A DNA stretch of 64,000 bases from positions 250,501-314,500 of the forward strand of contig NZ_JAAVJL010000002.1 of NCBI RefSeq assembly GCF_012863495.1. Direction: 5' to 3'. Positions 28,159-36,701 of the stretch are shown here, piece after piece. The stretch comes from Pseudanabaena yagii GIHE-NHR1. Its GTDB lineage: Bacteria > Cyanobacteriota > Cyanobacteriia > Pseudanabaenales > Pseudanabaenaceae. Positions within the stretch are counted from its first letter, which is position 1. Each line of letters opens with the position of its first letter. The translations under genes were made by a program, and so were the position numbers. The notes beneath the pieces were generated by a model. It made no database searches. It saw only the letters and a program-made list of their open reading frames with translations, and was not told the DNA's origin.

Positions 28159-28191
28159 AAAGCTAGGCGAAGCTTTTTGCCGCCTAGCTTT
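28159..28191. repeat. 11-bp inverted repeat upstream of the LpxB-like gene
   Basis: AAAGCTAGGCG pairs with CGCCTAGCTTT around an 11-nt loop. It lies in the divergent gap 28058-28229, 40 nt before the start codon. Confidence 0.6.
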
Positions 28192-28229
28192 GGACTACCA
28201 TAGGTTTTAGGTGTAGATGTGGTTGTTTA

Positions 28230-29420
28230 ATGAAACCAAAACGAGTTCTGTTTATTAGCAATGGTCATGGAGAGGATTTAAATGCTTGTGAAGTTTTAAA
28301 GGCTTTACGTCGCAAGTACGCGAATGTAGAAACGATCGCTTTACCACTGGTAGGAGAAGGAAATGCCTATCGTCGTGCTGGGGTAGAAATCGCGACACCG
28401 ACTAAAGCTTTGCCATCCGGGGGATTTGGCTATATGAGCTTGCGTAAGCAAATTGCAGATTTTCAGTCGGGGTTGATTAGCTTAACTTGGCAACAAATTA
28501 AAGCCGCAAAGTCATGTGGTCAAACCTGTGATTTTGTATTTGCGACTGGCGATGTTCTTCCCGCAATTTTTGCTTACATAACGGGATTACCCTATGCAAT
28601 ATTTTTAGTATCCTCATCAGGTTTTTATGAAAATTACTTTATTCCGCGTTGGGAACTAGCACTGATTATGCGATCGCCTCGTTGTCGGCAGATTTTGACC
28701 CGTGATGCCTATAGTGCGAAACTGCTGCAACAAGGGGGATATCAAAATGCTAGTTTTGCAGGCTATCCGATCATGGATGTTTTGGAGCCAACGGGAAAGC
28801 ATCTGCACTTAATCCCCAATGTGCCAATGATCGCTTTATTGTCGGGAAGTCGTTTGCCTGAAGCTGCGGAAAACTTGGCATTACAATTGCGCCTGTGTAT
28901 AGCAATCTCCCAAGAATTTGCTCCTAATCTCGTTCAGTTTCGTGCGGCTCTTGTACCAAGCCTGATGCCGCAGTTGCCTGAGCTTGCCACCAAGGCAGGT
29001 TGGGAATATACCGATGGTAAGCTCTATCAAAGAGATTCTGATATTAGCGTCATTTGTTTTAGCGAGGCCTTTCCTGATATTTTGCAGCAATGTGATCTCG
29101 CGATCGGCATGGCAGGGACTGCCGTTGAGCAGGCTGTGGGATTAGGAAAACCTGTCGTCCAAATTATGGGAAATGGCCCCCAATTTTCCTATCGATTTGC
29201 CGAAGCACAGGAAAGGTTACTGGGTCTATCAGTCCAAACCATTGGCAAAAAATCCGCTACACCTGAAATTTTGCGAGATGCGGCAAAGTGTGTCAAAAGG
29301 ACTTTAGGCGATCGCGATTATTTAGAACGTTGCCGACAAAATGGATTAGAGCGTGTAGGTAGCAAAGGTGGCTCTGAAGGCTTAGCCGATGCGATCGCCA
29401 GTCATCTATTCAGTTCTTAA
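28230..29420 (+). CDS. lipid-A-disaccharide-synthase-related protein
   Basis: A 396-residue protein of the cyanobacterial and plastid family related to LpxB (GT19 fold, TIGR03492 type). It opens 'MKPKRVLFISNGHGEDLNA', with 'LPLVGEGNAYRRAGV', 'LLSGSRLPEAAENL' and, near the end, 'AIGMAGTAVEQAVGLGKPVVQ' in the donor-binding half. Real LpxB is a different clade, and cyanobacteria often lack a full lipid A, so the true product is unknown. Single-gene unit. Confidence 0.85.
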   Translation: MKPKRVLFISNGHGEDLNACEVLKALRRKYANVETIALPLVGEGNAYRRAGVEIATPTKALPSGGFGYMSLRKQIADFQSGLISLTWQQIKAAKSCGQTCDFVFATGDVLPAIFAYITGLPYAIFLVSSSGFYENYFIPRWELALIMRSPRCRQILTRDAYSAKLLQQGGYQNASFAGYPIMDVLEPTGKHLHLIPNVPMIALLSGSRLPEAAENLALQLRLCIAISQEFAPNLVQFRAALVPSLMPQLPELATKAGWEYTDGKLYQRDSDISVICFSEAFPDILQQCDLAIGMAGTAVEQAVGLGKPVVQIMGNGPQFSYRFAEAQERLLGLSVQTIGKKSATPEILRDAAKCVKRTLGDRDYLERCRQNGLERVGSKGGSEGLADAIASHLFSS

Positions 29421-29436
29421 TGGTAAACACCCCACT

Positions 29437-29478
29437 AAGCTAACGTGGGCTTCGACTACGCTCAGCCCACGTTAGCTT
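29437..29478. terminator. hairpin between converging LpxB-like gene and cbiO
   Basis: AAGCTAACGTGGGC pairs with GCCCACGTTAGCTT. The loop, TTCGACTACGCTCA, is a variant of the arm sequence in the repeats at 24679 and 32203. Confidence 0.75.
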
Positions 29479-30212
29479 TAAGCAAGACTGAGGGGCATCT
29501 CCAGTGCATGGGCTAGCAAAAATTGGCGATCGCTTAATACCTGTTTTGTATCCCCGTCATAGACAATTTTTCCTTCACTCAAAACTATCGTGCGATCGCA
29601 TAACTCTAGGACTAAGTCCAAATCATGGGTCGCGATTAACTGGGTTTCGGGCAAAGTTCGCAAAAGCTGAATTAATTGACGACGCGATCGCGGATCCAGT
29701 TGAGCGGATGGTTCATCACATACTAAAACCTGTGGTTGCATTGCTAATACCCCTGCGATCGCCACTCGCTTCTTTTCGCCCCCTGACAGGTTATGGGATT
29801 GTCGCTCAGCATATTTAGTCACATCTAGACCTACGGCTACTAATGCCTCAGACACCCGAATTTTGAGAGCATCCCCTTTGATTCCCTGATTCATGGGACC
29901 AAAAGCAACATCTTCCCAAACCGTAGGCATAAATAGCTGATCGTCAGGATTCTGAAACACAAGACCGACAAAGTTGCGAATTGCTAACAAATTCTTGGGT
30001 GCAATCAGCATTTCGCCGATCACAATTTCACCCTGTTGTGGCATCAAGATGCCGTTGAGATGAAGTAATAATGTGGATTTACCTGATCCATTTGCGCCCA
30101 CGATCGCCACTCGTTCCGTTGCCGCGATTTGGATATTAATCCCTTTCAAAGCCTGAATACCATCAGGATAGACATAACTGAGGTTTTCAATAGAGATTGG
30201 GTTATGGTGCAT
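29478..30212 (-). CDS. cbiO: ECF-type cobalt/nickel transporter ATPase
   Basis: A 244-residue ATPase of an energy-coupling-factor importer. Walker A GANGSGKST (about residues 38-46), Q-loop 'VGLVFQNPDDQLF' (the ECF-specific NPDDQ form), signature 'LSGGEKKRVAIAG' and Walker B 'VLVCDEPSAQLDP' are all intact. It is the last gene of cbiM-PDGLE-cbiQ-cbiO. The metal could be cobalt or nickel. Confidence 0.93.
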   Translation of the reverse strand: MHHNPISIENLSYVYPDGIQALKGINIQIAATERVAIVGANGSGKSTLLLHLNGILMPQQGEIVIGEMLIAPKNLLAIRNFVGLVFQNPDDQLFMPTVWEDVAFGPMNQGIKGDALKIRVSEALVAVGLDVTKYAERQSHNLSGGEKKRVAIAGVLAMQPQVLVCDEPSAQLDPRSRRQLIQLLRTLPETQLIATHDLDLVLELCDRTIVLSEGKIVYDGDTKQVLSDRQFLLAHALEMPLSLA

Positions 30213-30246
30213 AGGTAAGTCTTGAAGGTATTGCGCCGCAAAGTCT

Positions 30247-31059
30247 TCAATGAATAAAAACTTGACCGCTTAAAATTACGATAATAATGCAACCAATAGC
30301 AAGGCGATCGCGCCATCCGCCCGATGTGGATTCTGTTACGACGGGAATACCTTGATAGCCTCGGGCTAGCATCGCCTGATAGATGCGATCGCCACGATCA
30401 TAGGTGCGGATGAATAACACACCCAGCATATTGCCTAATACCTGTCTCTGCCATGCGCGATCACCACGCTGGTAATTATAAAGATTTTGGGGTGCAAAGT
30501 TACGTGCAGTTGCGGCGCGGTGCATGGCTTTAAACTCATTGGTCAGTACGCCAATATAGCGATACATCGATGCAAGGATACTAATTAAGAGTGGAGGCAT
30601 TTTCAGCGTAACTAGAGCCTGTAATAGAAGTGGTACAGAAGTGCTGAGAGTAAGGATATTTAACAGCAATAAAGATAAAAATGCTTTTATGCCAACACTT
30701 CCTAAAACAGTCAGTCCATTGGTGGTAATTTGTAGCCAGCGCCATTGCCAGAGTATTTGCCCACCACCGCGAAACAAAGTTCCAACGAGAATAACGCTAA
30801 TAAATGCGAACTCGATCGCCATGCGTTTGATGAGAATTCTTAAATCTACTTTGCTCCAATAGAGAATTGGCAAAGTTGCTATGCCATAGATTGCCCAAGT
30901 CCACCATCGACCAATGGGAGTTAAAGCGATCGCAAAAACCAAGAGAAAGATACAAAGTAAGTGCGTATGAACCGCTAAACTAGCCCAAAAATTGAAGCGA
31001 TCGCGATGGTGTGGAGATAGGTGGCCGTGAGTTTCGAGCAGGGGAATATGTAAGAGCAT
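30247..31059 (-). CDS. cbiQ: ECF transporter T component
   Basis: A 270-residue membrane coupling protein that links the ATPase to the metal-binding subunit. The coupling helices show the expected Ala-Arg-Gly motifs ('HRAATARNFAP' and 'YQAMLARGYQGIP'). The N-terminus 'LLETHGHLSPHHRDRF' is His-rich, as is common in CbiQ. The preceding gene is 43 nt upstream. Confidence 0.92.
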   Translation of the reverse strand: MLLHIPLLETHGHLSPHHRDRFNFWASLAVHTHLLCIFLLVFAIALTPIGRWWTWAIYGIATLPILYWSKVDLRILIKRMAIEFAFISVILVGTLFRGGGQILWQWRWLQITTNGLTVLGSVGIKAFLSLLLLNILTLSTSVPLLLQALVTLKMPPLLISILASMYRYIGVLTNEFKAMHRAATARNFAPQNLYNYQRGDRAWQRQVLGNMLGVLFIRTYDRGDRIYQAMLARGYQGIPVVTESTSGGWRDRLAIGCIIIVILSGQVFIH

Positions 31060-31102
31060 AATGCAAATATTTAGATTGTCGCTTGGTATTTCCTCTCAGC
31101 AA

Positions 31103-31432
31103 TTATTCTTTAGGAGCGGAATTTCGCACTGTGAGTTTACCAATTCCCCAAGCTAGACCAAATACCACTAATGTACCTGTGACACCTGCTATAGCCGTTG
31201 ACAACTTTTCATTTTCCTTAGGAATTGCCTTGACCGAGTATTCATCGAAAATTTGGGAGAATGGAAGTCGCTTAGTTGGTGATTCAGATGTTGCTTTTTC
31301 TGCAAACTTTAAATCCTTAGAAACACGATCTAGTCCATCAGGCTCCTTGCTCGCAAAAGGTGACAGAAAACCTGCCATGCTTAGAGCTAAAGCTAATCCG
31401 ATAAATACGAAAATAAGATTTTTATTTATCAT
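31103..31432 (-). CDS. PDGLE-domain (CbiN-like) subunit
   Basis: A 109-residue protein with two membrane segments (residues about 7-25 and 82-100) and the diagnostic 'KEPDGLDRV' motif in the external loop. PDGLE proteins act as the small fourth component of Co/Ni ECF importers. The ATG follows the cbiM stop directly (TAG-ATG), so translation is coupled. Confidence 0.9.
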   Translation of the reverse strand: MINKNLIFVFIGLALALSMAGFLSPFASKEPDGLDRVSKDLKFAEKATSESPTKRLPFSQIFDEYSVKAIPKENEKLSTAIAGVTGTLVVFGLAWGIGKLTVRNSAPKE

Positions 31433-32113
31433 CTATTCATCATCTTGATTGATAGTAATCTGTGCCGAATTTTGACTTGAAGTATTGTAAATTAGCTCAG
31501 GACGTGTGTTCCAGATAAAGCTGACAACTGTAAGCGTAATAAAAGCCTCACCAATACCAATCATGAAGTGCCATGAGAGCATTGCTGTCAGCCCCACTAC
31601 CAAGGGAACTGTATCCGATAGAGATAGCATAAGAGCACATAGACCTGCTGCAACAACAACGCTTGTCCATGAAGCGATCGCTGTTCCGATACTCATCCCT
31701 AACCAAGTATTTCTACCGATGAGAGCTCTCAAAAATTGATAGAGATAATAACCACCAAAGGTTCCAATTAATCCCATGATTGTAATATTTGCACCTAAGG
31801 CTGTTAGTCCTCCATCTTGAAACATCACAGACTGGACGATAAATACTACGGACATAACAAGTGAGCCAGCCCAAGGACCTAGCAAAATTCCCGCAAGAGT
31901 ACCACCGAGTAAATGTCCAGATGTACCACCAATGATCGGGAAATTAACCATCTGTGCCGCAAAGATGAAAGCAGCACTGACTCCCATCAAGGGCACTGTA
32001 CGCTCCTTATATTCCGACTGCACTCGATTAAGTGAAAGGGCAATTAAAGCGATCGCGATGACTCCCGTAACTAAGCTCACTGGCAAGCTGAGATAGCCAT
32101 CGGGAATATGCAT
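31433..32113 (-). CDS. cbiM: ECF transporter metal-binding membrane subunit
   Basis: Substrate-binding subunit, about 226 residues from the Met of 'MHIPDGYLSLPVS'. In CbiM/NikM the N-terminal Met1-His2 forms the metal site, so I place the start at 32113; an ATG at 32140 would add nine residues and would need processing. 'GGTSGHLLGGTLAGILLGPWAG' carries the other conserved His. About six membrane segments. Upstream (32141-32432) I see only repeats and an AT-rich stretch; no B12-riboswitch box is visible. Confidence 0.9.
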   Translation of the reverse strand: MHIPDGYLSLPVSLVTGVIAIALIALSLNRVQSEYKERTVPLMGVSAAFIFAAQMVNFPIIGGTSGHLLGGTLAGILLGPWAGSLVMSVVFIVQSVMFQDGGLTALGANITIMGLIGTFGGYYLYQFLRALIGRNTWLGMSIGTAIASWTSVVVAAGLCALMLSLSDTVPLVVGLTAMLSWHFMIGIGEAFITLTVVSFIWNTRPELIYNTSSQNSAQITINQDDE

Positions 32114-32202
32114 GGCTAAGTAAATCGGCAATGAAAACATTTATAAATCCCAATCTATTTTCAAAATAATGACTCTAGCTACATAAAATGAGTTGTGAGA
32201 GG

Positions 32203-32251
32203 CTTCGACTTCGCTCAGCCATCGCATACCGATGGCTGAGCGAAGTCGAAG
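32203..32251. repeat. TTCGACTTCGCTCAG-type inverted repeat, copy 2
   Basis: Perfect 22-bp arms (32203-32224 and 32230-32251) around CATAC. The outer 16 bp are identical to the arm at 24679. A 21-bp segment at 32267-32287 then repeats 16482-16502. Confidence 0.8.
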
Positions 32252-32378
32252 TCCTATTTTTCTCATAAATGATCTAGGACTGCTATATATATATATTCTC
32301 TAGATTTGAATAGATTCTAATTATATTAGTCATGTTTGAAGGGTTTCGCAGCGAAAACAACAAAAAGTTAAGATGTTG

Positions 32379-32434
32379 ATTTGAGAGAGGGTTTGCATAG
32401 CAAACCCTCTCTCAAATTCTTCCGAACTCACGTT
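32379..32434. repeat. GC-ATA-GC hairpin followed by inverted AAC-box
   Basis: A perfect 18-bp hairpin (32379-32417), whose stem GAGAGAGGGTTTGC equals that at 11987-12000, then the inverted box ATTCTTCCGAACTCACGTT (32416-32434). The box overlaps the stop codon of the ABC ATPase gene. It is a second copy of the unit found at 11984-12050. Confidence 0.8.
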
Positions 32435-33389
32435 AACTAGTTTGTTTATATCCAAGTTTCAAGAAAATATTTTCTAAGGTTTCTTGAGTGCGATGGAAAT
32501 TGGAAATTGGAATACCTGCATCAATTAGAGACTTTAGCAATGCTGCACATTCCTCAATACTACCGACAAATTGAACTCGGACACTGGGAACGCCTGCTAT
32601 TAATTCTACCTCTTGCACTAATTGCGATCGCTTCAGGAAAGCTTGTAAATCCTCAAGACTACCCAGAGTTGAGATCAGTAACTGTTGCTGATCTTGATTG
32701 CTGCGATCATAAAGTTCTTGTAGACGAGAACTTTCTACTAATCGACCTAATTCCATAATCCCAATTGATGTGCAGATTTCGGCAAGATCGCTCAAAATAT
32801 GGGATGAAATGAGAATTGTCATTCCTTGCTGCTGCAAAGATTTAATAATATTGCGAACCTGTACTCTGGCAAGGGGATCAAGTCCTGATACTGGTTCATC
32901 TAATAACAAGAGGGTCGGGTTATGGATGATGCTACGAGCAAGGCTTAGCCTCTGTTTCATGCCTCTCGATAAAGTCGCGATCACCTCATTCCTTTTTTGT
33001 TGTAATTCTACTAACTCGATCACTTCATGTAATCTTTGCGATCGCTGCGGGTCTCGTAAAAAGTATAAACGCGCAAAATAATCAAGGTAGTCCCATACGG
33101 TGAGATCGTCATACAGAGGAAAGTCATCGGGTAAATAGCCCAGTTGTCGCTTCAGTTCAGGATTGTTGTGACCACGTAAAAATCGCGCCCCATTAATATA
33201 AATTTCACCTGCTGTCGGTTCCTCAGCCGCCGCAAGCATCCGAATTAAAGTGGTTTTGCCAGCACCATTAGGTCCAATAAGACCGTAGACTTCGCCGCGA
33301 TCAATCTGCAAATTGATATGGTTTACGGCAATGTGATTGTCAAACTGTTTAGTCAATCGGTGAGTGCGAACCGTCGGTACTGCTGTCAT
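32433..33389 (-). CDS. ABC-2-type transporter ATPase (CcmA-like)
   Basis: A 318-residue exporter ATPase: Walker A GPNGAGKTT, signature 'LSRGMKQRLSLARS', Walker B 'LLLLDEPVSGLDP' and a C-terminal extension of about 90 residues typical of DrrA/CcmA types. No ABC-2 permease gene stands on either side, so it must work with a distant partner. The downstream end overlaps a repeat box. Confidence 0.88.
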   Translation of the reverse strand: MTAVPTVRTHRLTKQFDNHIAVNHINLQIDRGEVYGLIGPNGAGKTTLIRMLAAAEEPTAGEIYINGARFLRGHNNPELKRQLGYLPDDFPLYDDLTVWDYLDYFARLYFLRDPQRSQRLHEVIELVELQQKRNEVIATLSRGMKQRLSLARSIIHNPTLLLLDEPVSGLDPLARVQVRNIIKSLQQQGMTILISSHILSDLAEICTSIGIMELGRLVESSRLQELYDRSNQDQQQLLISTLGSLEDLQAFLKRSQLVQEVELIAGVPSVRVQFVGSIEECAALLKSLIDAGIPISNFHRTQETLENIFLKLGYKQTS

Positions 33390-33458
33390 GAGATTGCCAC
33401 AAAAGTTATAGCTATGTTAACCTTCACAATCCAAATTGTGAAGATATAAGTAACTGAT

Positions 33459-33614
33459 GTTACGTGGAAAGAATTCCTGTGATGTTGAAGGATTGGGGCT
33501 GGCACGGGGGCACAGCCCCTAACAAAAATTCAAATTATTTAGGTAGGAGCAATCCCCCCGTGGTTGCCCTGCTGTGCTAGTAGCAAGAAATTCATATCCT
33601 GAGTTCCACGTAAC
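33459..33614. mobile_element. putative 156-bp MITE
   Basis: The 11-bp inverted ends GTTACGTGGAA and TTCCACGTAAC enclose a non-coding segment with an inner hairpin GGGGCTG/CAGCCCC. It contains 'GGTAGGAGCAATCCCCCCG', a kind of sequence I associate with cyanobacterial repeats. No clear target duplication is visible, so mobility is inferred only. It lies upstream of the ABC ATPase gene. Confidence 0.5.
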
Positions 33615-33624
33615 ACCAGTAAGT

Positions 33625-33703
33625 AACGTCAGTTCGGGCTAAGTTGGCAAATTTTAACAGCCCAAAAGAATATGGCACAAGCTAGCTTGTGCCATATTCT
33701 TTT
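33625..33703. repeat. AAC-box followed by a 40-nt perfect palindrome
   Basis: Box AACGTCAGTTCGGGCTAAG (33625-33643) is followed by AAAAGAATATGGCACAAGCT and its exact reverse complement (33664-33703, centre GCTAGC). It has the same order as at 11901-11986. It lies 22 nt past the aspS stop, so the palindrome may end that transcript. Confidence 0.75.
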
Positions 33704-33724
33704 ATATAAAAAGCAGTCGCTTTT

Positions 33725-35521
33725 TTATGCTTTGGCTGGAGGTAATGCCACTTTAACGTGGAGTTCCTTCAGTTGTGAGTCATCAACACTAGATGGAGCA
33801 TCGGTGAGTAAATCACGAGCCTGTTGTGTTTTCGGGAAAGCGATTACATCACGAATTGAATCTGCACCAGAGATTAACATCACTAGGCGATCAAGCCCAA
33901 AAGCGAGACCACCGTGAGGAGGCGTGCCATACTCAAAGGCTTCCAATAAGAAGCCAAACTTCTCTTTTGCCTGCTCATCAGTTAACCCGATCGCAGAAAA
34001 TACCTTTTCTTGAACTTCGCGCTTATGGATACGAATACTACCGCCACCAATTTCTGTGCCATTAAGTACAAGGTCATAGGCGAGCGCAATGGTATTGACA
34101 TCAATGGGCTGACCATCAGCAATATCTTCAGGACGAGGGGATGTGAAGGGATGGTGTAATGCTTCTAAACGCTTCTCATCGGCATTCCACTCAAACATAG
34201 GGAAGTCAGTAATCCAGACAAAATTGAGCTTATCATGGTCGATTAATCCCAATTCATGACCGAGTGCTAAGCGTAAACGATTGAGGGACTCATTGACGAT
34301 CGCTTTATCACCAGCGCCAAATAGCAAGATCGTACCTGCGGTTGCACCTGTGCGTTCTAGAAGTTCTTGCTTGACTTCTTCGGTGAGACTATCCTTAAGA
34401 GCACCGATCGTATCAATTACGCCACCTTCACGCACACGGATAAAGGCTAAGCCCTTGGCTCCATACTGAGCTACTAAATTCGATAAATCGCCACCTGGTT
34501 TGATGCGCGTATTAGAAATCGCTTCATCACCACCAATCACAGGCAGGACTTTAATAATGCCACCATTAGCAACGGTGTTGGCAAATACTTTAAATCCAGA
34601 GTTGGCAAATAAATCGGTGACGTTTACCAATTCCATCTCGAAACGAGTATCAGGGCGATCGCAACCATAGCGATCCATAGACTCGGCATAGGTAAGACGA
34701 GGGAAAGAGCCAAGTTCAACGCCTTTAACGGTTTTAAAAATGTAGCGAATTAGATTCTCGTTTAGCTCGATGATTTCTTCTTGAGACATGAAACTCATTT
34801 CCATGTCAAGTTGGGTGAACTCAGGTTGGCGATCGGCGCGAAGATCCTCATCACGGAAACATCGGGCAATTTGATAGTAGCGATCGCAACCACCAACCAT
34901 CAATAGTTGCTTGAATAACTGTGGCGATTGAGGTAATGCATACCATTGACCTGCATTCACACGGCTGGGGACTAGATAATCTCTTGCACCTTCAGGAGTG
35001 GAACGGCAAAGAATAGGCGTTTCTACTTCCATAAAGCCATATTCATCTTCAAGGAAGCGGCGAATGGATTTCACTACCTCAAAGCGGAGTTTGAGATTAC
35101 TAGATAGACGCTCACCCCGCATATCAAGATAGCGATATTTAAAGCGTAATTCGTCCTTAATTGTGTCTGCTTCAGAAATTAAGAAAGGTAATGGTTTGCT
35201 AACAGCATTGAGTAACTCAATGGATTCGGCATAGATTTCTACTTCACCTGTGGCAAGTTTAGGGTTGAGAGACTCTTCAGGACGTTTAGAAACTTTACCA
35301 ACAATTCTGACGACATATTCATTGCGTAACTCACCCGCAAGTTCATAGGAGACGGGAGTACGTTGAGGATCGCTGACGATTTGCAAGATTCCTGTGCGAT
35401 CGCGCAAATCTAAAAAGATCACACCACCATGATCCCGTCTGCGATCGATCCAACCGCACAAGCTAACTGTTTGTCCGATATGTTCGGCATTGAGGTGACC
35501 GCAATAGTTGCTACGCATCAT
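33725..35521 (-). CDS. aspS: aspartyl-tRNA synthetase
   Basis: Charges tRNA-Asp (in organisms without AsnRS-type discrimination also tRNA-Asn). 598 residues, class II. N-terminal OB fold ('[23 protein letters not shown]' region), motif 2 '[23 protein letters not shown]' area and motif 3 '[13 protein letters not shown]' are intact, and the bacterial-type GAD insertion is present (about residues 300-420). The preceding 248 nt to the pentapeptide gene hold one repeat hairpin. Confidence 0.96.
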   Translation of the reverse strand: MMRSNYCGHLNAEHIGQTVSLCGWIDRRRDHGGVIFLDLRDRTGILQIVSDPQRTPVSYELAGELRNEYVVRIVGKVSKRPEESLNPKLATGEVEIYAESIELLNAVSKPLPFLISEADTIKDELRFKYRYLDMRGERLSSNLKLRFEVVKSIRRFLEDEYGFMEVETPILCRSTPEGARDYLVPSRVNAGQWYALPQSPQLFKQLLMVGGCDRYYQIARCFRDEDLRADRQPEFTQLDMEMSFMSQEEIIELNENLIRYIFKTVKGVELGSFPRLTYAESMDRYGCDRPDTRFEMELVNVTDLFANSGFKVFANTVANGGIIKVLPVIGGDEAISNTRIKPGGDLSNLVAQYGAKGLAFIRVREGGVIDTIGALKDSLTEEVKQELLERTGATAGTILLFGAGDKAIVNESLNRLRLALGHELGLIDHDKLNFVWITDFPMFEWNADEKRLEALHHPFTSPRPEDIADGQPIDVNTIALAYDLVLNGTEIGGGSIRIHKREVQEKVFSAIGLTDEQAKEKFGFLLEAFEYGTPPHGGLAFGLDRLVMLISGADSIRDVIAFPKTQQARDLLTDAPSSVDDSQLKELHVKVALPPAKA

Positions 35522-35713
35522 GATGTTATTGGCGAAACTTTAGAGAAAAAAGTAAAAACTGGAATTTTGACCATTTACTATCATAACTTGTAAAGTAGTC
35601 AAAACCTTAAAACTAAATGCAGTGCTTCTTACAACTTTTAGTTTTTAGGTAATGAAGTGCCCAAAAATCATTATTTCTCTTTGCGAAGATAGCGTTTCCT
35701 AGTGAATTACGGA

Positions 35714-35744
35714 TTTGTTTCCCCGCCTTTGGCGGGGAAACAAA
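35714..35744. repeat. CTTTG-apex hairpin, copy 2
   Basis: TTTGTTTCCCCGCC pairs with GGCGGGGAAACAAA around TTT, preceded by TAGTGAATTACGG. It lies just after the pentapeptide gene. See also 23713 and 53454. Confidence 0.75.
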
Positions 35745-35768
35745 ATACAAGTGAGTTAATTTGCGTCA

Positions 35769-36620
35769 TCAATCATCTTTACTTTTGAGATGATAATTTT
35801 GGGTGATAAATTGGCGCAAAAAATTTTCCCAATCTCGCTCTTGAAAATTGCCAGTATGTGGATAGCGCTCTTGTTCTGGTTGCAAATATACATATTGGCA
35901 TTGAGATTTTGTAAATAGCGTCTGTGAGTCTAATAGCCATCCTTCGATACAAATTCCTGTTAACAAAGCAAATGAGAAATCAGTGTGATAAATAAGCGCA
36001 TGACGGAAGTTTGCCCCAGTCAAGTTTGCTTTTTTGAAAGAAGTTCCAGAGCGATTACTAATTGATTCCAATAGCCAAGTAAATATCTTAAAGGTCACAA
36101 TTGCAGAAACAGCCATTGGGATTAGAAAAAGTATCGCTCCACTGCCAGCAAAACTGATAACCGCAAGCCACAATGTTAGCAAAAGCATAATTATGAAAAG
36201 AATGCCGAGACTAGCATCACCCAAAAAACGCGAAGTTTTAGGGAAGCGTTCTAAAATGTCATTTTGGAAGAAATATAACAAAGAGAGAAAAATACCTGCT
36301 AAAACACCACTAATCTTTCTGTAGATTTCTCCGAACCAACTGAAGAATAAACTGTCAATCTGAATTACGACGAAACTGATTATGGCAGTGGTCAGGAGAA
36401 TCGCGATCGCGCCTAAGATGATCGCCAGAATTGCGTCATTAATTTGTTGTGGAGTTTGTCCAGTAATTACCCGTTCAAAATTTGCCCCAACCAAAGTTGC
36501 CCTTGTAAAATCACAACCACGCAAATCTGCCCCACTAAAATCTGCTCCTGTTAGATCCATTCCCACAAAGGATTGTCCCTGCAAATTTTGGTCTTGATAA
36601 CTGTAGGGTTGGTCGCTCAT
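35769..36620 (-). CDS. pentapeptide-repeat membrane protein
   Basis: A 283-residue protein. The N-terminal A(D/N)LxG-type repeats ('LTGADFSGADLRGCDFTRATLVGANF', split here at about residues 23-48) are interrupted by about four hydrophobic segments (residues 65-185), after which a second short repeat block follows ('KANLTGANFRHALI'). The tail is polar. Such split proteins are common in cyanobacteria; the function is unknown. Single-gene unit. Confidence 0.85.
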   Translation of the reverse strand: MSDQPYSYQDQNLQGQSFVGMDLTGADFSGADLRGCDFTRATLVGANFERVITGQTPQQINDAILAIILGAIAILLTTAIISFVVIQIDSLFFSWFGEIYRKISGVLAGIFLSLLYFFQNDILERFPKTSRFLGDASLGILFIIMLLLTLWLAVISFAGSGAILFLIPMAVSAIVTFKIFTWLLESISNRSGTSFKKANLTGANFRHALIYHTDFSFALLTGICIEGWLLDSQTLFTKSQCQYVYLQPEQERYPHTGNFQERDWENFLRQFITQNYHLKSKDD

Positions 36621-36667
36621 AGTTATAATTTAGCCAAAAGCCAAGATTTAAAGACATAAGGTAACGC

Positions 36668-36701
36668 AAAAAAATGACCTCGCGATGGAGGTCATTTTTT
36701 T
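36668..36701 (-). terminator. rpaB terminator
   Basis: AAAAAAATGACCTC pairs with GAGGTCATTTTTTT around GCGATG. In the minus direction it follows the last rpaB codons and ends in T's; the rpaB stop overlaps the edge of the stem. Confidence 0.85.

Noticed and set aside
32141-32432. Possible cobalamin riboswitch before cbiM
   Set aside because: I looked for a B12-box-like GCCACTG element and associated stems and found none; the region is explained by repeats and an AT-rich stretch.
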